Part shown: positions 8,596 through 17,477 of the stretch, in pieces | Layout: the number at the start of each line of letters is the position of its first letter | How positions within the stretch are numbered: position 1 is the first letter of the stretch | Assembly: GCF_003113265.1 (NCBI RefSeq) | Contig: NZ_PUIV01000005.1 | Span: 1 to 64,000, forward strand | Reading direction: 5' to 3' | Length of the DNA stretch: 64,000 nt | Origin: Methylosinus sporium | GTDB lineage: Bacteria; Pseudomonadota; Alphaproteobacteria; Rhizobiales; Beijerinckiaceae | The notes under the pieces: model-generated | Seen by the model: the letters and a program-made list of their open reading frames with translations, nothing else | The model's database searches: none | What the model was told of the DNA's origin: nothing | Made by a program: the position numbers and the translations under genes

Positions 8596-9921
8596 ATGCC
8601 CAAGACCTTCGACATGATTCTCGCCGGCGGGACGCTCGTCAATCAGGATGGCGTCGCTCCGCGCGACGTCGGGCTGCGCGACGGCAAGATCGCCGAGATC
8701 GGCGATCTCTCTCGAGCCTCGGCCGGCGAACGGATCGATTGCGCGGGCCTTCATATATTGCCGGGCGTCATCGACACGCAGGTGCATTTTCGCGAGCCCG
8801 GCCCCATCCATAAGGAAGATTTGGAGACCGGAACCCGCGCTGCTGTGCTCGGCGGCGTCGTGGCGGTTTTCGAAATGCCCAACACCAAGCCGCTGACCAC
8901 CGGCGCCGCCGAGCTCGCGGACAAGATCGCGCGCGCCTCGGGCCGCGCTCATTGCGATTTCGCCTTCTGGGTCGGCGGCACGCATGAAAATGCGAAGGAC
9001 ATTCCCGAGCTCGAGCGCCTGCCCGGAGCGGCGGGGATAAAAGTTTTCATGGGCTCGTCCACCGGTTCGCTGCTGGTCGCCGATGACGCCGGTGTCGGCG
9101 AGATTCTCTCCAAGACGCGCCGCCGCGCCGCCTTCCACAGCGAAGACGAATATCGTCTCGAGGAGCGCAAGCCGCTGCGCGTTACCGGCGATCCGACCTC
9201 GCATCCGGTCTGGCGCGACGAGATCACCGCGCTGCGCTCCACCGAGCGGCTGCTGCGCATCGCCCGCGAGAAGGGCGCGCTGGTGCATGTGCTGCATATA
9301 TCGACGGCCGAGGAGATCGAATTTCTCGCCGGCCACAAGGATATCGCCAGCGTCGAGGCGACGCCGCATCATCTCACGCTCGATGCGCAAGATTATTTGC
9401 GGCTCGGCACGCTGGTGCAGATGAATCCGCCGGTGCGCGACGAGCGCCATCGTGAGGGGATTTGGCGGGGCGTGACGCAGGGAATCGTCGATGTGCTCGG
9501 CTCCGACCATGCGCCGCATACGCTCGAGGAGAAGGCCAAGCCCTATCCCGAGAGCCCTTCGGGCATGACCGGTGTGCAGACTCTGGTTCCGACGATGCTG
9601 GATCATGTGAACGCCGGCCGGCTGACGCTGCAGCGCTTCGCGGACCTCACCAGCGCCGGGCCGGCGCGACTGTTCGGCCTCGCCGGCAAAGGCCGCGTCG
9701 CCGTGGGCTATGACGCCGATCTGACCGTGGTCGATCTGAAACGCCGCGAAACCATCCGCAACAGCTGGATCGCCTCGCGCTGCGGCTGGACGCCCTATGA
9801 CGGGATGGAGGTCACGGGCTGGCCTGTGGGCGCGATCATTCGCGGCGTTCGGGTGATGTGGGAGGGCGAGCTGGTCTCGCCCTCGCGCGGCGCGCCGATA
9901 CGGTTTCAGCAGGCGTTGTGA
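8596..9921 (+). CDS. pyrC: dihydroorotase (type I)
   Basis: A 441-residue amidohydrolase catalysing the reversible cyclisation of N-carbamoyl-aspartate to dihydroorotate in pyrimidine synthesis. Visible marks are G-V-I-D-T-Q-V-H-F-R-E-P-G (58-70), F-E-M-P-N-T-K-P, A-T-P-H-H-L-T-L-D and G-S-D-H-A-P-H-T-L-E-E-K. The usual metal site D-x-H-x-H reads D60-x-Q62-x-H64, so the first histidine is glutamine. As I recall, rhizobial homologues show the same change, so it appears to be a subfamily trait. No aspartate transcarbamoylase gene is adjacent. It is divergent from ygfZ. Confidence 0.88.
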   Translation: MPKTFDMILAGGTLVNQDGVAPRDVGLRDGKIAEIGDLSRASAGERIDCAGLHILPGVIDTQVHFREPGPIHKEDLETGTRAAVLGGVVAVFEMPNTKPLTTGAAELADKIARASGRAHCDFAFWVGGTHENAKDIPELERLPGAAGIKVFMGSSTGSLLVADDAGVGEILSKTRRRAAFHSEDEYRLEERKPLRVTGDPTSHPVWRDEITALRSTERLLRIAREKGALVHVLHISTAEEIEFLAGHKDIASVEATPHHLTLDAQDYLRLGTLVQMNPPVRDERHREGIWRGVTQGIVDVLGSDHAPHTLEEKAKPYPESPSGMTGVQTLVPTMLDHVNAGRLTLQRFADLTSAGPARLFGLAGKGRVAVGYDADLTVVDLKRRETIRNSWIASRCGWTPYDGMEVTGWPVGAIIRGVRVMWEGELVSPSRGAPIRFQQAL

Positions 9922-10003
9922 GGTCAGCGGCCGGGAAATCTTGAAGGTAGCTCTCGCCATAACCATTTTTCGGCTACGCTAACGTCAAGAGAGGGGTGTC
10001 GCA

Positions 10004-10234
10004 ATGCCTCGATATGTCGGCTCATTACATAAACTCAACGACCAAAACGCGAACTTTGGGGCTTTCGATGTCGAAGCGCCGAACAAAGAAGCCGGGGTAA
10101 ATCGTTTATGCCAACTGGCTCTTGAGGAAATGGACAGAACTGCGTTGGCTGGCGCGGCGCTCACGATGATGGAAGACGGACGGGGTATAGGCAGCATCAC
10201 GCTCGAAAATCAGAAATATGTTTGCCGGACATAA
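10004..10234 (+). CDS. small hypothetical protein
   Basis: A 76-residue reading frame with a strong Shine-Dalgarno (AGAGAGGGG, 6-7 bp before ATG) but no family I recognise. The N-terminus (M-P-R-Y-V-G-S-L-H-K-L-N-D-Q-N) is polar, with no signal peptide or membrane helix. Its base composition is visibly more AT-rich than the flanks and third positions are less biased, so it may be a recent arrival. It ends just before another small frame at 10263, and the two could be co-transcribed. Confidence 0.45.
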   Translation: MPRYVGSLHKLNDQNANFGAFDVEAPNKEAGVNRLCQLALEEMDRTALAGAALTMMEDGRGIGSITLENQKYVCRT

Positions 10235-10262
10235 TGCCAGGAAATATTCTGAGGGCTACGAA

Positions 10263-10430
10263 ATGGGGTTGGCGGAAATTTTGCCCGAAATCGACGGCTC
10301 GCAGCTCACGACGAAAAGCGACCTGACGGAAGCCGTTGCGGATTTGAAGGTGGACATTCTCCGCTGGCTGGTCGTGACGCAGCTCGCGGTCGGCGGCTTC
10401 ATCTTCGCCGCGATCAAATTCATGCGCTGA
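10263..10430 (+). CDS. small single-helix membrane protein (short DUF1640-like)
   Basis: A 55-residue protein with a polar coiled-coil-like start (T-T-K-S-D-L-T-E-A-V-A-D-L-K-V-D) and one C-terminal transmembrane helix (about 34-52) ending K-F-M-R. Short proteins of this build, with a D-L-K-x-D-L/I then a membrane helix, resemble the tail of DUF1640 (CCDC90/MCU-regulator-like) proteins and are common in Hyphomicrobiales; the resemblance is from memory. The ATG at 10263 has a GAGGGC site; an upstream ATG at 10218 overlaps the previous frame. Function is unknown. Confidence 0.5.
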   Translation: MGLAEILPEIDGSQLTTKSDLTEAVADLKVDILRWLVVTQLAVGGFIFAAIKFMR

Positions 10431-10479
10431 TCGCCGACGCTGATCATCGAGCCGACAGCATGGGCGCAGGCGTGACGCG

Positions 10480-11112
10480 ATGTATCTCCCCGATCTTTTC
10501 CACGAGCAGGATTTCGAGACGGTCGCTGGGCTGATCGACGCGCATCCGCTCGGAGCGCTCACGCATATCGTGAACGGCGCGATCGTCGCCGATCACCTTC
10601 CCTTTCTCTTCGACGCCGAGGCCAATGTGCTGCGCGCCCATGTCGCGCGCGCCAATCCACTGTGGCGGGATTTCGATTCCGCGAGCGAGGCGCTGGCGAT
10701 CTTCACCGGCCTCGACCATTATGTGACGCCCTCCTGGTATGCGACGAAGCGCGAGACCGGAAAGGTCGTGCCCACATGGAATTACGAGGCGGTCCATGTC
10801 TATGGCCGCCTGCGCGCGATCGAGGATGCGAATTGGATTCGCGCTTTGCTGCGCGATCTGACAGCGCGCCACGAATCCCCGCGGCCCGCGCCTTGGGCGC
10901 TCGAGGATGCGCCGGATGATTTTATCGACGCTATGTCGAAAGCAGTCATCGGCATAGAGCTGTCGATCACGCGCATAGAGGCGAAGCGCAAACTCAGCCA
11001 GAATCGCAACGCCGCCGATCGCGCCGGAGTGATCGCCGGGCTCGAGGCGGAGGGCGGCGAGAGCGCCGAGCGAATGGCGAAGGCGATGGCGGCGCTCGAC
11101 ACGAAGGCGTGA
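10480..11112 (+). CDS. PaiB-type FMN-binding negative transcriptional regulator family protein
   Basis: A 210-residue member of the PaiB family (split-barrel FMN-binding fold). The family opening M-Y-L-P-x-x-F is present, followed by G-A-L-T-H-I-V-N-G-A-I-V-A-D-H-L-P-F and the P-S-W-Y-A-T-K-R-E-T-G-K-V-V-P-T-W-N-Y region (about 86-105), the most conserved block. PaiB was named as a Bacillus repressor of sporulation and protease genes, but most homologues are uncharacterised flavin or heme-oxygenase-like proteins, so the regulatory label is nominal. It ends 4 bp before the convergent lytic transglycosylase gene. Confidence 0.85.
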   Translation: MYLPDLFHEQDFETVAGLIDAHPLGALTHIVNGAIVADHLPFLFDAEANVLRAHVARANPLWRDFDSASEALAIFTGLDHYVTPSWYATKRETGKVVPTWNYEAVHVYGRLRAIEDANWIRALLRDLTARHESPRPAPWALEDAPDDFIDAMSKAVIGIELSITRIEAKRKLSQNRNAADRAGVIAGLEAEGGESAERMAKAMAALDTKA

Positions 11113-11116
11113 GGCT

Positions 11117-12292
11117 TCAGCGCACCCGCAGCGCGTCCAGCGTCTTTTTGCCGGCTCTGCCGTCGGCCTTCAGCCCGGCGCGGCCCTGAAAGTCGGCCAA
11201 GGCCTCTTTGGTCTTGGTTCCGATCACGCCGTCGGGGTCGCCCACGGCATAGCCCTGGCGATTGAGCAGCGCCTGCATCTCGCGGCGTTCGGAGCGGGAG
11301 AGGCCGGGATCGTCGGTCGGCCAGGGCGCTTGAATTCCGGGACGCCCGCGCAGCCGATCCGACAGCACGGCGATCGCCAGCGCGTAAGATTCGGCGGCGT
11401 TATAGGAATAAATGGCGTCGAAGTTATGCGTCACCAGAAAGGCCGGGCCGTTGCGGCCGGCGGGCAGCAGCAGCGCCGCCTGGCCTTCGCCCAATCCGCC
11501 GCCGTCGAGCCGCGTGATCCCGCGCGACGCCCAAACCGACATGGGCTGCCGGCTCGTGCGGCCCGAGGGGCCGCTATAGCCGGAAGGCACGCTCACCTCG
11601 AAGCCCCAGCGCAGACCCGGCCGCCAGCCGGCCTTGCGCAGGAAATTCGCCGTGCTGCCGAGCGAATCGGCCGCCGAGCTGGCGATATTGCGCCGTCCGT
11701 CGCCGTCGAGATCGACCGCGGTGGAGAGGAAGGTGGAGGGCATGAATTGCGTATGGCCGAAAGCGCCGGCCCAGGAGCCCATGAACTCCTCCGGCGCAAT
11801 GTCGCCGCTCTGTAATATCCTCAGCGCGGCGATGAATTCGCCTTTGAAGTAATCGTTGCGGCGCGGCGCCTCGCAGACGAGCGTCGCCAGCGATTGCACT
11901 ACGCTGCGCTTGCCGAAATTCTTGCCGAAATCCGATTCGACGCCCCAGACCGCGACGACAGTGGCGGGATCGACGCCGTAACGCTGTTCGGCGGCAAGGA
12001 GGGCGGAGGCGTGCCGCCGCATCATGGCGCGGCCTTCCTCGACGCGCTCCTCATCGACGAGGCCGGCGATATAGTCCCAGATCGGCGTCTTGAACTCGGG
12101 CTGCTTGTCCATGAAGCTCGGCGCGTCATTGGGCTCGAGCCCATTGGTGGCGCCGTCGATGACGCGCTGCGAGACGCCCGCGCCGGCCGCGGCATGGCGC
12201 AGGCCGGCGAGGCAGGAGGCGAAATCGGCCCGCGCCGGCGCGGCGCAGAGGAGAAGGGCGAGGACCGCCGGAAGCTTATGCGAGATCTTCAT
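11117..12292 (-). CDS. lytic murein transglycosylase (MltB type) with PG-binding domain
   Basis: A 391-residue secreted peptidoglycan hydrolase. A signal peptide (about 1-22, ending A-P-A-R-A) is followed by an SLT_2/MltB domain (about 25-305) with catalytic glutamate E119 in V-W-G-V-E-S-D-F-G. A C-terminal PG_binding_1 repeat (about 320-388) contains the Q-G-Y-A-V-G-D-P-D-G-V-I-G pattern. It would cleave the MurNAc-GlcNAc bond to give 1,6-anhydro ends during wall turnover. No lipobox is seen, so a soluble periplasmic form is likely. Monocistronic and convergent with the PaiB-type gene. Confidence 0.9.
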   Translation of the reverse strand: MKISHKLPAVLALLLCAAPARADFASCLAGLRHAAAGAGVSQRVIDGATNGLEPNDAPSFMDKQPEFKTPIWDYIAGLVDEERVEEGRAMMRRHASALLAAEQRYGVDPATVVAVWGVESDFGKNFGKRSVVQSLATLVCEAPRRNDYFKGEFIAALRILQSGDIAPEEFMGSWAGAFGHTQFMPSTFLSTAVDLDGDGRRNIASSAADSLGSTANFLRKAGWRPGLRWGFEVSVPSGYSGPSGRTSRQPMSVWASRGITRLDGGGLGEGQAALLLPAGRNGPAFLVTHNFDAIYSYNAAESYALAIAVLSDRLRGRPGIQAPWPTDDPGLSRSERREMQALLNRQGYAVGDPDGVIGTKTKEALADFQGRAGLKADGRAGKKTLDALRVR

Positions 12293-12450
12293 GAGCGGAT
12301 GCTAGGAACCTATGGTTACTGCTTCGTTGCCGCGATCGTCCGTTTCGGTTCATTTCGGCGCGAAGATCGGCTATTTTGAGGCCCAAGCCCGCGCGGAGAC
12401 GGGCGGCGCCCCCGCTCGAATGGCGCGACACCAGACAAAAGAGGAACCCC

Positions 12451-12924
12451 ATGCTCCCGAGACTGCTCGCGCTGACGCTCGCCGTCGCGCCCCTCACCAT
12501 CGACCGCGCCGCCGCCTTCTGCTGGTTCGGCTGTCCCGATCCGACCGAAGCCCATGCGCGACAGATTTTCGACAATTTGCTGAAGCAGCGCTTCGACAAG
12601 CCCGCCAAAGTGCTCTCCTTCAAGCAGACGATGACCGAGCGGCTGGAGATGCACGCCACCGGCGAGAAGGGCTTCGAGCTGTTCTTCAACGCTTCCGTGC
12701 AATTTCCCGAGGGCGCCAATCTCGAATGCAAGCCCGACGACGCCGGCAAGTTTCCCGAGGGCTGCTCGCCGAGCAAGCATTATGTGACCGCGCCGCGCGG
12801 CAGCGATCCCAAGGGCAAGCAATATGTCGCCCCCGGCGAAACGGTGCTGTTCGACGAGGAATATCGCTTTTACGCCGACGGCGACGGCTGGAAGGGCCCC
12901 GACGGCGTCACCTACAAGCAGTAA
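12451..12924 (+). CDS. secreted hypothetical protein, cysteine-containing
   Basis: A 157-residue protein with a clear signal peptide (about 1-22, R-A-A-A-F cleavage region). The mature part has four cysteines: C24 and C28 in C-W-F-G-C, then one in N-L-E-C-K-P and one in P-E-G-C-S-P. Two disulfides in the periplasm are plausible. The body is polar and ends in a short Asp/Gly-rich stretch (D-G-D-G-W-K-G-P-D-G). I do not recognise a family. The ATG at 12451 has AGAGGA 5 bp upstream. It is followed by a palindromic repeat cluster. Confidence 0.65.
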   Translation: MLPRLLALTLAVAPLTIDRAAAFCWFGCPDPTEAHARQIFDNLLKQRFDKPAKVLSFKQTMTERLEMHATGEKGFELFFNASVQFPEGANLECKPDDAGKFPEGCSPSKHYVTAPRGSDPKGKQYVAPGETVLFDEEYRFYADGDGWKGPDGVTYKQ

Positions 12925-12940
12925 AAAAGTGCGGAACTCT

Positions 12941-13116
12941 CCTTCTCCCGTTTTCGGGAGAAGGTGGCCCCGCGCAGCGGGGTCGGATGAGGGCGCGTCG
13001 GGAGGGACACGCGACTCGTCGTCTTTGCGGAAGTCCTCGAGATTTCGAGCGTCCTGAAGGACCCTCATCCGACCCTTGCTTCGCAAGGGCCATCTTCGCC
13101 CACGAGTGGGAGAAGG
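12941..13116. repeat. inverted pair of REP-like palindromic elements (family B)
   Basis: Two copies of a ~60-bp GC-rich element lie head to head. The first (about 12939-12995) starts with a perfect 10-bp stem (12941-12950 and 12955-12964, TTTT loop), then gccccgcgcagcggggtcggatgaggg. The second (about 13060-13116) is the reverse complement of the same arrangement: ccctcatccgacccttgc, a cccttgc/gcaaggg stem, then gtgggagaagg. The pair forms a BIME-like unit between convergent genes and could act as a bidirectional terminator or mRNA-end stabiliser. Confidence 0.75.
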
Positions 13117-13127
13117 AAATCTCGCCG

Positions 13128-15059
13128 TCAGGCGATCAGCGCGCGGGCGGCGCCGCGCTCGTCGCCGAGCGCTTCCAGAACCTTGGCCACGATGGCGCGG
13201 GCGTCGAGGCCGGCGCGGGCGAGCATGACGTCCGGCTTGTCATGGTCGAGATAGAGGTCGGGCAGGATCATCGAGCGGAATTTGAACGCCCCGCGCGCGC
13301 CGTCCAGCGCGCCATGCTCCGATAGAATCTGGAAGGCCTGCGAGCCGAAGCCGCCGATCGAGCCTTCCTCTATCGTGATGAGGACCTCGTGATTGGCGGC
13401 GAGGCGCAGCAGCAGATCGCGGTCGAGCGGCTTGGCGAAGCGAGCGTCCGCGACCGTCGTCGAAATGCCGCGGCCGGAGAGTTCCTTGGCCGCCGTCGTC
13501 GCATCGGCGAGCCGCGTGCCGAGCGAGAGGATCGCCACTTTCGAGCCTTCGCGGATCACGCGGCCGCGGCCGATCTCCAGAACCTCGCCGCGCTGGGGCA
13601 GCTCGACGCCGACGCCCTCGCCACGCGGAAAACGGAAGGCGATCGGGCCTTCGTCGAAGGCGGTGGAGGTCGCCACCATATGCACGAGCTCGGCTTCGTC
13701 CGAAGGCGACATGATCACCATGCCGGGCAGGCAGGCGAGATAGGCGATGTCGAAAGCGCCGGCGTGCGTGGGGCCGTCGGCGCCGACGAGGCCGGCGCGG
13801 TCGATGGCGAAGCGCACCGGCAGATGCTGGATCGCGACGTCATGCACCAGCTGGTCGTAGCCGCGCTGCAGGAAGGTGGAATAGAGCGCGCAAAAGGGCT
13901 TATAGCCTTCGCAGGCAAGGCCCGCGGCGAAGGTCACGGCGTGCTGCTCGGCGATCGCCACGTCGAACATGCGGTCCGGGAAGGTCTTCTCGAACAGATC
14001 GAGGCCGGTGCCGGCCGGCATGGCCGCCGTGATGGCGACGATCTTGTCGTCGCGCTCGGCCTCGGCCACCAGCGTCTTGGCGAAGACGCTGGTGTAGGAG
14101 GGGGCGTTGGCCTTGGGCTTGTCCTGGGCGCCGGTCAGCACGTCGAAACGATTGACGCCGTGATAGCGATCCGCCGCGGCCTCGGCCGGGCCATAGCCTT
14201 TGCCCTTTTGCGTCACCACATGGACCAGCACCGGGCCGTCGTCCTTGTCGCGCACATTGGTCAGCACGGGCAGCAGATGCTCGAGATTGTGCCCGTCGAT
14301 CGGCCCGACATAATAGAAGCCGAGCTCCTCGAACATCGTCCCGCCGCCGGTGATGAAGCTGCGGGAGAATTCCTCCGCCTTGCGCGCTTTCTCATAGAGG
14401 AAATGCGGCAGATGGCGGGCGAGTTGCTTGGCCGTCTCGCGCAGAGTGCGGAAGGCTCCGCCGGAGACGAGCCGGGCGAGATAGGCCGACATGGCGCCGG
14501 TCGGCGGCGCGATCGACATGTCATTGTCGTTGAGAATGACGATGAGGCGCGAATCGAGCGCGCCGGCGTTGTTCATCGCCTCATAGGCCATACCCGCCGA
14601 AATGGCGCTGTCGCCGATCACCGCGACGACGTGATTGGAGCCGCCCGAGAGGTCGCGCGCCACCGCCATGCCGAGCCCGGCCGAGATGGAGGTGGAGGAA
14701 TGGCCGGCGCCGAAGGCGTCATATTCGCTCTCGGCGCGCTTGGTGAAGCCTGAGAGTCCCTTGCCCTGGCGCAGCGTGCGGATGCGGTCGCGGCGGCCGG
14801 TCAGAATCTTGTGCGGATAGGTCTGATGGCCGACGTCCCAGACGATCTTGTCGTTCGGCGTGTCGAAGACGTAATGCAGCGCCACGGTCAGCTCGACGAC
14901 GCCGAGCCCGGCGCCCAAATGCCCGCCGGTGACGGAAACCGCGTCGATCGTCTCGCGGCGCAATTCGTCGGCGAGCTGGCGGAGCTGGCCGGGCTGCAGC
15001 TTGCGCAGATCCTGCGGTGTTTCAATCCGGTCGAGAAGGGGGGTCTTCGAAATCGTCAA
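13128..15059 (-). CDS. dxs: 1-deoxy-D-xylulose-5-phosphate synthase
   Basis: A 643-residue thiamine-diphosphate transketolase-like enzyme. It condenses pyruvate with glyceraldehyde 3-phosphate in the first step of the MEP isoprenoid pathway. Visible are [14 protein letters not shown] near the N-terminus, the TPP/Mg motif [16 protein letters not shown], and the Pyr-domain block [13 protein letters not shown]. No ATG fits the conserved N-terminus ([11 protein letters not shown]). A TTG at 15059 does, with an AGTAGGCG site upstream. A second pathway gene, ispG, lies at 31 kb but is not in the same operon. Confidence 0.95.
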   Translation of the reverse strand: MTISKTPLLDRIETPQDLRKLQPGQLRQLADELRRETIDAVSVTGGHLGAGLGVVELTVALHYVFDTPNDKIVWDVGHQTYPHKILTGRRDRIRTLRQGKGLSGFTKRAESEYDAFGAGHSSTSISAGLGMAVARDLSGGSNHVVAVIGDSAISAGMAYEAMNNAGALDSRLIVILNDNDMSIAPPTGAMSAYLARLVSGGAFRTLRETAKQLARHLPHFLYEKARKAEEFSRSFITGGGTMFEELGFYYVGPIDGHNLEHLLPVLTNVRDKDDGPVLVHVVTQKGKGYGPAEAAADRYHGVNRFDVLTGAQDKPKANAPSYTSVFAKTLVAEAERDDKIVAITAAMPAGTGLDLFEKTFPDRMFDVAIAEQHAVTFAAGLACEGYKPFCALYSTFLQRGYDQLVHDVAIQHLPVRFAIDRAGLVGADGPTHAGAFDIAYLACLPGMVIMSPSDEAELVHMVATSTAFDEGPIAFRFPRGEGVGVELPQRGEVLEIGRGRVIREGSKVAILSLGTRLADATTAAKELSGRGISTTVADARFAKPLDRDLLLRLAANHEVLITIEEGSIGGFGSQAFQILSEHGALDGARGAFKFRSMILPDLYLDHDKPDVMLARAGLDARAIVAKVLEALGDERGAARALIA

Positions 15060-15391
15060 AGCGCCTACTCTGGTCTGGACGGGCCGAAGGACTCGACCGC
15101 AGGTGAACTCATATAGCGGGTCCGCCACATCCGGCAAATGCCGGACCTCGGCAGTGTCACTCTGGCACGGGAGCGCGCGCGCGCGCAACCGCGCAGCAGC
15201 GCGGTCTCTCTCCCGATCCCCTTGATCCCCAAATATTTATCTATTCTGTGACAAATTTCCCACAGCCGGCCGCGGGGGAAGAGCGGCGGCATCGCTGGCC
15301 TCGCTCTTGAAAGGCTCGCCGCAGGTCGATGCGATTCGTCTCGCAATGGCGTTGGACCTGGGCGAAACTGACAAGCGACGAGGGGCGAATC
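15060..15391. other. divergent intergenic region dxs / FemAB-like gene
   Basis: About 330 bp with no convincing gene; frames crossing it lack coding-type third-position bias. The stretch near 15225-15255 (ccccaaatatttatctattctgtgacaaatt in part) is AT-rich against the background and is the most likely place for promoters of one or both divergent genes. Alternating CGCG runs occur near 15175-15190. No riboswitch-type motif was recognised; in particular no thiamine-pyrophosphate riboswitch signature is visible ahead of dxs. Confidence 0.5.
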
Positions 15392-16648
15392 ATGGCCGCC
15401 GCGCCAATTTGGATCAATAGGACGCCGTTTCTGCGTAGCCTTCCGGGCCCTGCGAGAGCGTCCCAACAGAGCGCGGCTCGCCGCGAAGGCCTCATGACGA
15501 ACGGGTCGCTGGAGACGGAGGCGCTCGATGTCGAGCGAATGAGCGAATTCGTTCGCGACTGGGCGGATCTCGTGTCGCGCGCCATCGAGCCCAACGGATT
15601 TCTGGAGCCCGGTTTCGCGCTTCCGGCGGCGCGGCATTTTCCGGCGAAATCGCGCCCGCTCTTCGTCGCCGTCTGGAAGGGCGGAGCGCAGGGCGCGCGC
15701 CGGCTGGTCGCGCTGTTTCCCATCGCCGCGCCCGGCTTCTCGCTCGGCGCGGCGACGGCGCGCGGCTGGCTGCACAAGCAGGCCGCGCTGGCGACGCCGC
15801 TGCTCGATCGCGAATGCGCGGAGGAGGCGGCCGCCTCTCTTCTCGACTGGTTCGCGGGCGATCATTCGGGCGCGAGCGCCGTGCTCATTCCCATGACGCC
15901 GATGAGCGGACCGGTCTTCGCCGCCTTCACCCGCGCCGCGCGCGCCAGCGGCCGCGATTGGCGCGTGCTCGATCGGCATGAGCGCGCGGCGCTGCTCTGC
16001 GGCGGCGATCCCGAGGAAATCTGGACGCGCATGAGCTCGCGCAAGGCGCTGAGCGAGATGCGCCGTCGTCGGCGTCGCCTGGAGGAGGCCGGCGAATTGA
16101 AGCGCGTCGTCTATTCGACGCCGGCCGACATTCCGCGCGCGACCGAGGATTTTCTCACCCTCGAGGCCAGCGGCTGGAAGGCAGAGCGCGGCGCGCTGCT
16201 CGGCCATCCCTCGCTCGCCACTTTCGTGCGCAGCGCGACCCGTCTGCTGGCGCGCGAGGGCAAGATCCGCATCCACAGCCTCGAGCTCGCCGGCAAGCCG
16301 ATCGCCATGGGCGTCGTCATCGAGAGCGGCGACCATTCCTATTTCTGGAAGATCGCCTATGACGAGAGCCTGCGCGCCCAGGCGCCCGGCGTGCAGCTCG
16401 TCTACGCCATCACCGAGACGCAGACGGAGCGCAAGGAAATTTCGCTCACCGATTCCTGCGCCATTCCCGGCCACTATATGATCGAGCGCTGCTGGCCCGA
16501 TCGTCTCGTCGTCTGCGATCTGATGGTGCAGGCGAAGTCGGACGGCGGCGCGCAATTCGCCGAGGCGCACGCCAAGGAAGTCTGGCGGCGGCGTCTGCGC
16601 GAGGCGGCGAAGACGCTCTATCACCGCGTGCTGAGCCGCAAGCGGTGA
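15392..16648 (+). CDS. GNAT family / FemAB-CelD-like N-acyltransferase
   Basis: A 418-residue protein of the BioF2-like/FemAB-related acetyltransferase group (Acetyltransf_6). The C-terminal GNAT-type half (about 215-370) has K-A-L-S-E-M-R-R-R-R-R-R-L-E-E-A-G, then E-A-S-G-W-K, and the L-A-G-K-P-I-A-M-G strand followed by Y-F-W-K-I-A-Y-D-E-S, a pattern typical of CelD/FemAB-like proteins. These often modify polysaccharide precursors or lipids, but no acceptor can be named here and no polysaccharide genes are adjacent. The start at 15392 has a CGAGGGGCG site. Confidence 0.75.
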   Translation: MAAAPIWINRTPFLRSLPGPARASQQSAARREGLMTNGSLETEALDVERMSEFVRDWADLVSRAIEPNGFLEPGFALPAARHFPAKSRPLFVAVWKGGAQGARRLVALFPIAAPGFSLGAATARGWLHKQAALATPLLDRECAEEAAASLLDWFAGDHSGASAVLIPMTPMSGPVFAAFTRAARASGRDWRVLDRHERAALLCGGDPEEIWTRMSSRKALSEMRRRRRRLEEAGELKRVVYSTPADIPRATEDFLTLEASGWKAERGALLGHPSLATFVRSATRLLAREGKIRIHSLELAGKPIAMGVVIESGDHSYFWKIAYDESLRAQAPGVQLVYAITETQTERKEISLTDSCAIPGHYMIERCWPDRLVVCDLMVQAKSDGGAQFAEAHAKEVWRRRLREAAKTLYHRVLSRKR

Positions 16649-16691
16649 GCGGGCGCCTCCGTTCGTCCGCGCGCGGGCTGGAGGCCGGGAC

Positions 16692-17477
16692 ATGATCCGC
16701 ATCGGCATAGGGGGATGGAGCTTCGCGCCCTGGCGCGGGCTCTTCTATCCGCAAGATCTGCCCGCCGGCGAGGAGCTCGCTTTCGCCAGCCGCCAAGTGA
16801 CGGCGATCGAGATCAACGCCACATTCTATCGCACGCAATCGCGCGCGAGCTTCGTCAAATGGCGCGAGGCGACGCCCGATGATTTCGTCTTCGCGGTCAA
16901 GGCGCATCGCGCCGCCGTCAACGCCCGCGCCCTGTCGGAGACGGGCGAGAAGATCGAGCATTTTCTCGCGAGCGGCGTGACGGAGCTGTCCGCCAAGCTC
17001 GGCCCCATCCTCTGGCAGCTGCCGCCCTATCGGCGCTTTCACGCCGAGGAGATCGCAGCCTTTTTGAAGCTCTTGCCGAAAAAGCGTGGCGCGCTTCGCC
17101 TGCGCCATGCGCTCGAGGTTCGCCACCCGTCTTTTCTCGACGAGAAATTCATCGCTCTGCTGCGCGCGGAAAATATCGCCGCCGTCTTCGTCGATTCCGC
17201 CGACGATCCTGCGATCGCCGACGCCACCGCCGATTTCGTCTATGCGCGGCTGAAGCACACGCGCGACGATCGCGTGATCGGCTATGCGGCGAAAGACATG
17301 GATTTATGGGCGCGGCGCGCGTGCGAATGGGAGAAGGGCGGAACGCCCGCCGATCTCCCGCATCTCGCCGCGCCGGCGAAGACGAGCGCGCACGATGTTT
17401 TCGTCTTCATGATCGACGGCGCCAAGCGGCGCGCGCCGGCCGCGGCGCAGGCGCTCATCGCGCGGCTTCGGGCTTGA
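16692..17477 (+). CDS. DUF72 domain-containing protein (YecE-like)
   Basis: A 261-residue TIM-barrel protein of the DUF72/YecE family. It opens with I-R-I-G-I-G-G-W-S-F-A-P-W-R-G-L-F-Y-P, then A-I-E-I-N-A-T-F-Y-R-T-Q, F-A-V-K-A-H-R and L-E-V-R-H-P-S-F, all characteristic strand ends of the family. The biochemical role is not established. It starts 44 bp after the FemAB-like gene on the same strand and may be co-transcribed. Its last 23 bp overlap the 3' end of the convergent M48 protease gene. Confidence 0.85.
   Translation: MIRIGIGGWSFAPWRGLFYPQDLPAGEELAFASRQVTAIEINATFYRTQSRASFVKWREATPDDFVFAVKAHRAAVNARALSETGEKIEHFLASGVTELSAKLGPILWQLPPYRRFHAEEIAAFLKLLPKKRGALRLRHALEVRHPSFLDEKFIALLRAENIAAVFVDSADDPAIADATADFVYARLKHTRDDRVIGYAAKDMDLWARRACEWEKGGTPADLPHLAAPAKTSAHDVFVFMIDGAKRRAPAAAQALIARLRA

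Noticed and set aside
7570-9966. A 798-codon minus-strand frame spanning ygfZ and the dihydroorotase region
   Set aside because: Only the part to 8412 matches YgfZ; the rest is antisense to pyrC and reads as low-complexity sequence without family motifs.
15060-15391. Thiamine-pyrophosphate riboswitch ahead of dxs
   Set aside because: No CTGAGA/ACCTGA-type core could be found in this stretch.
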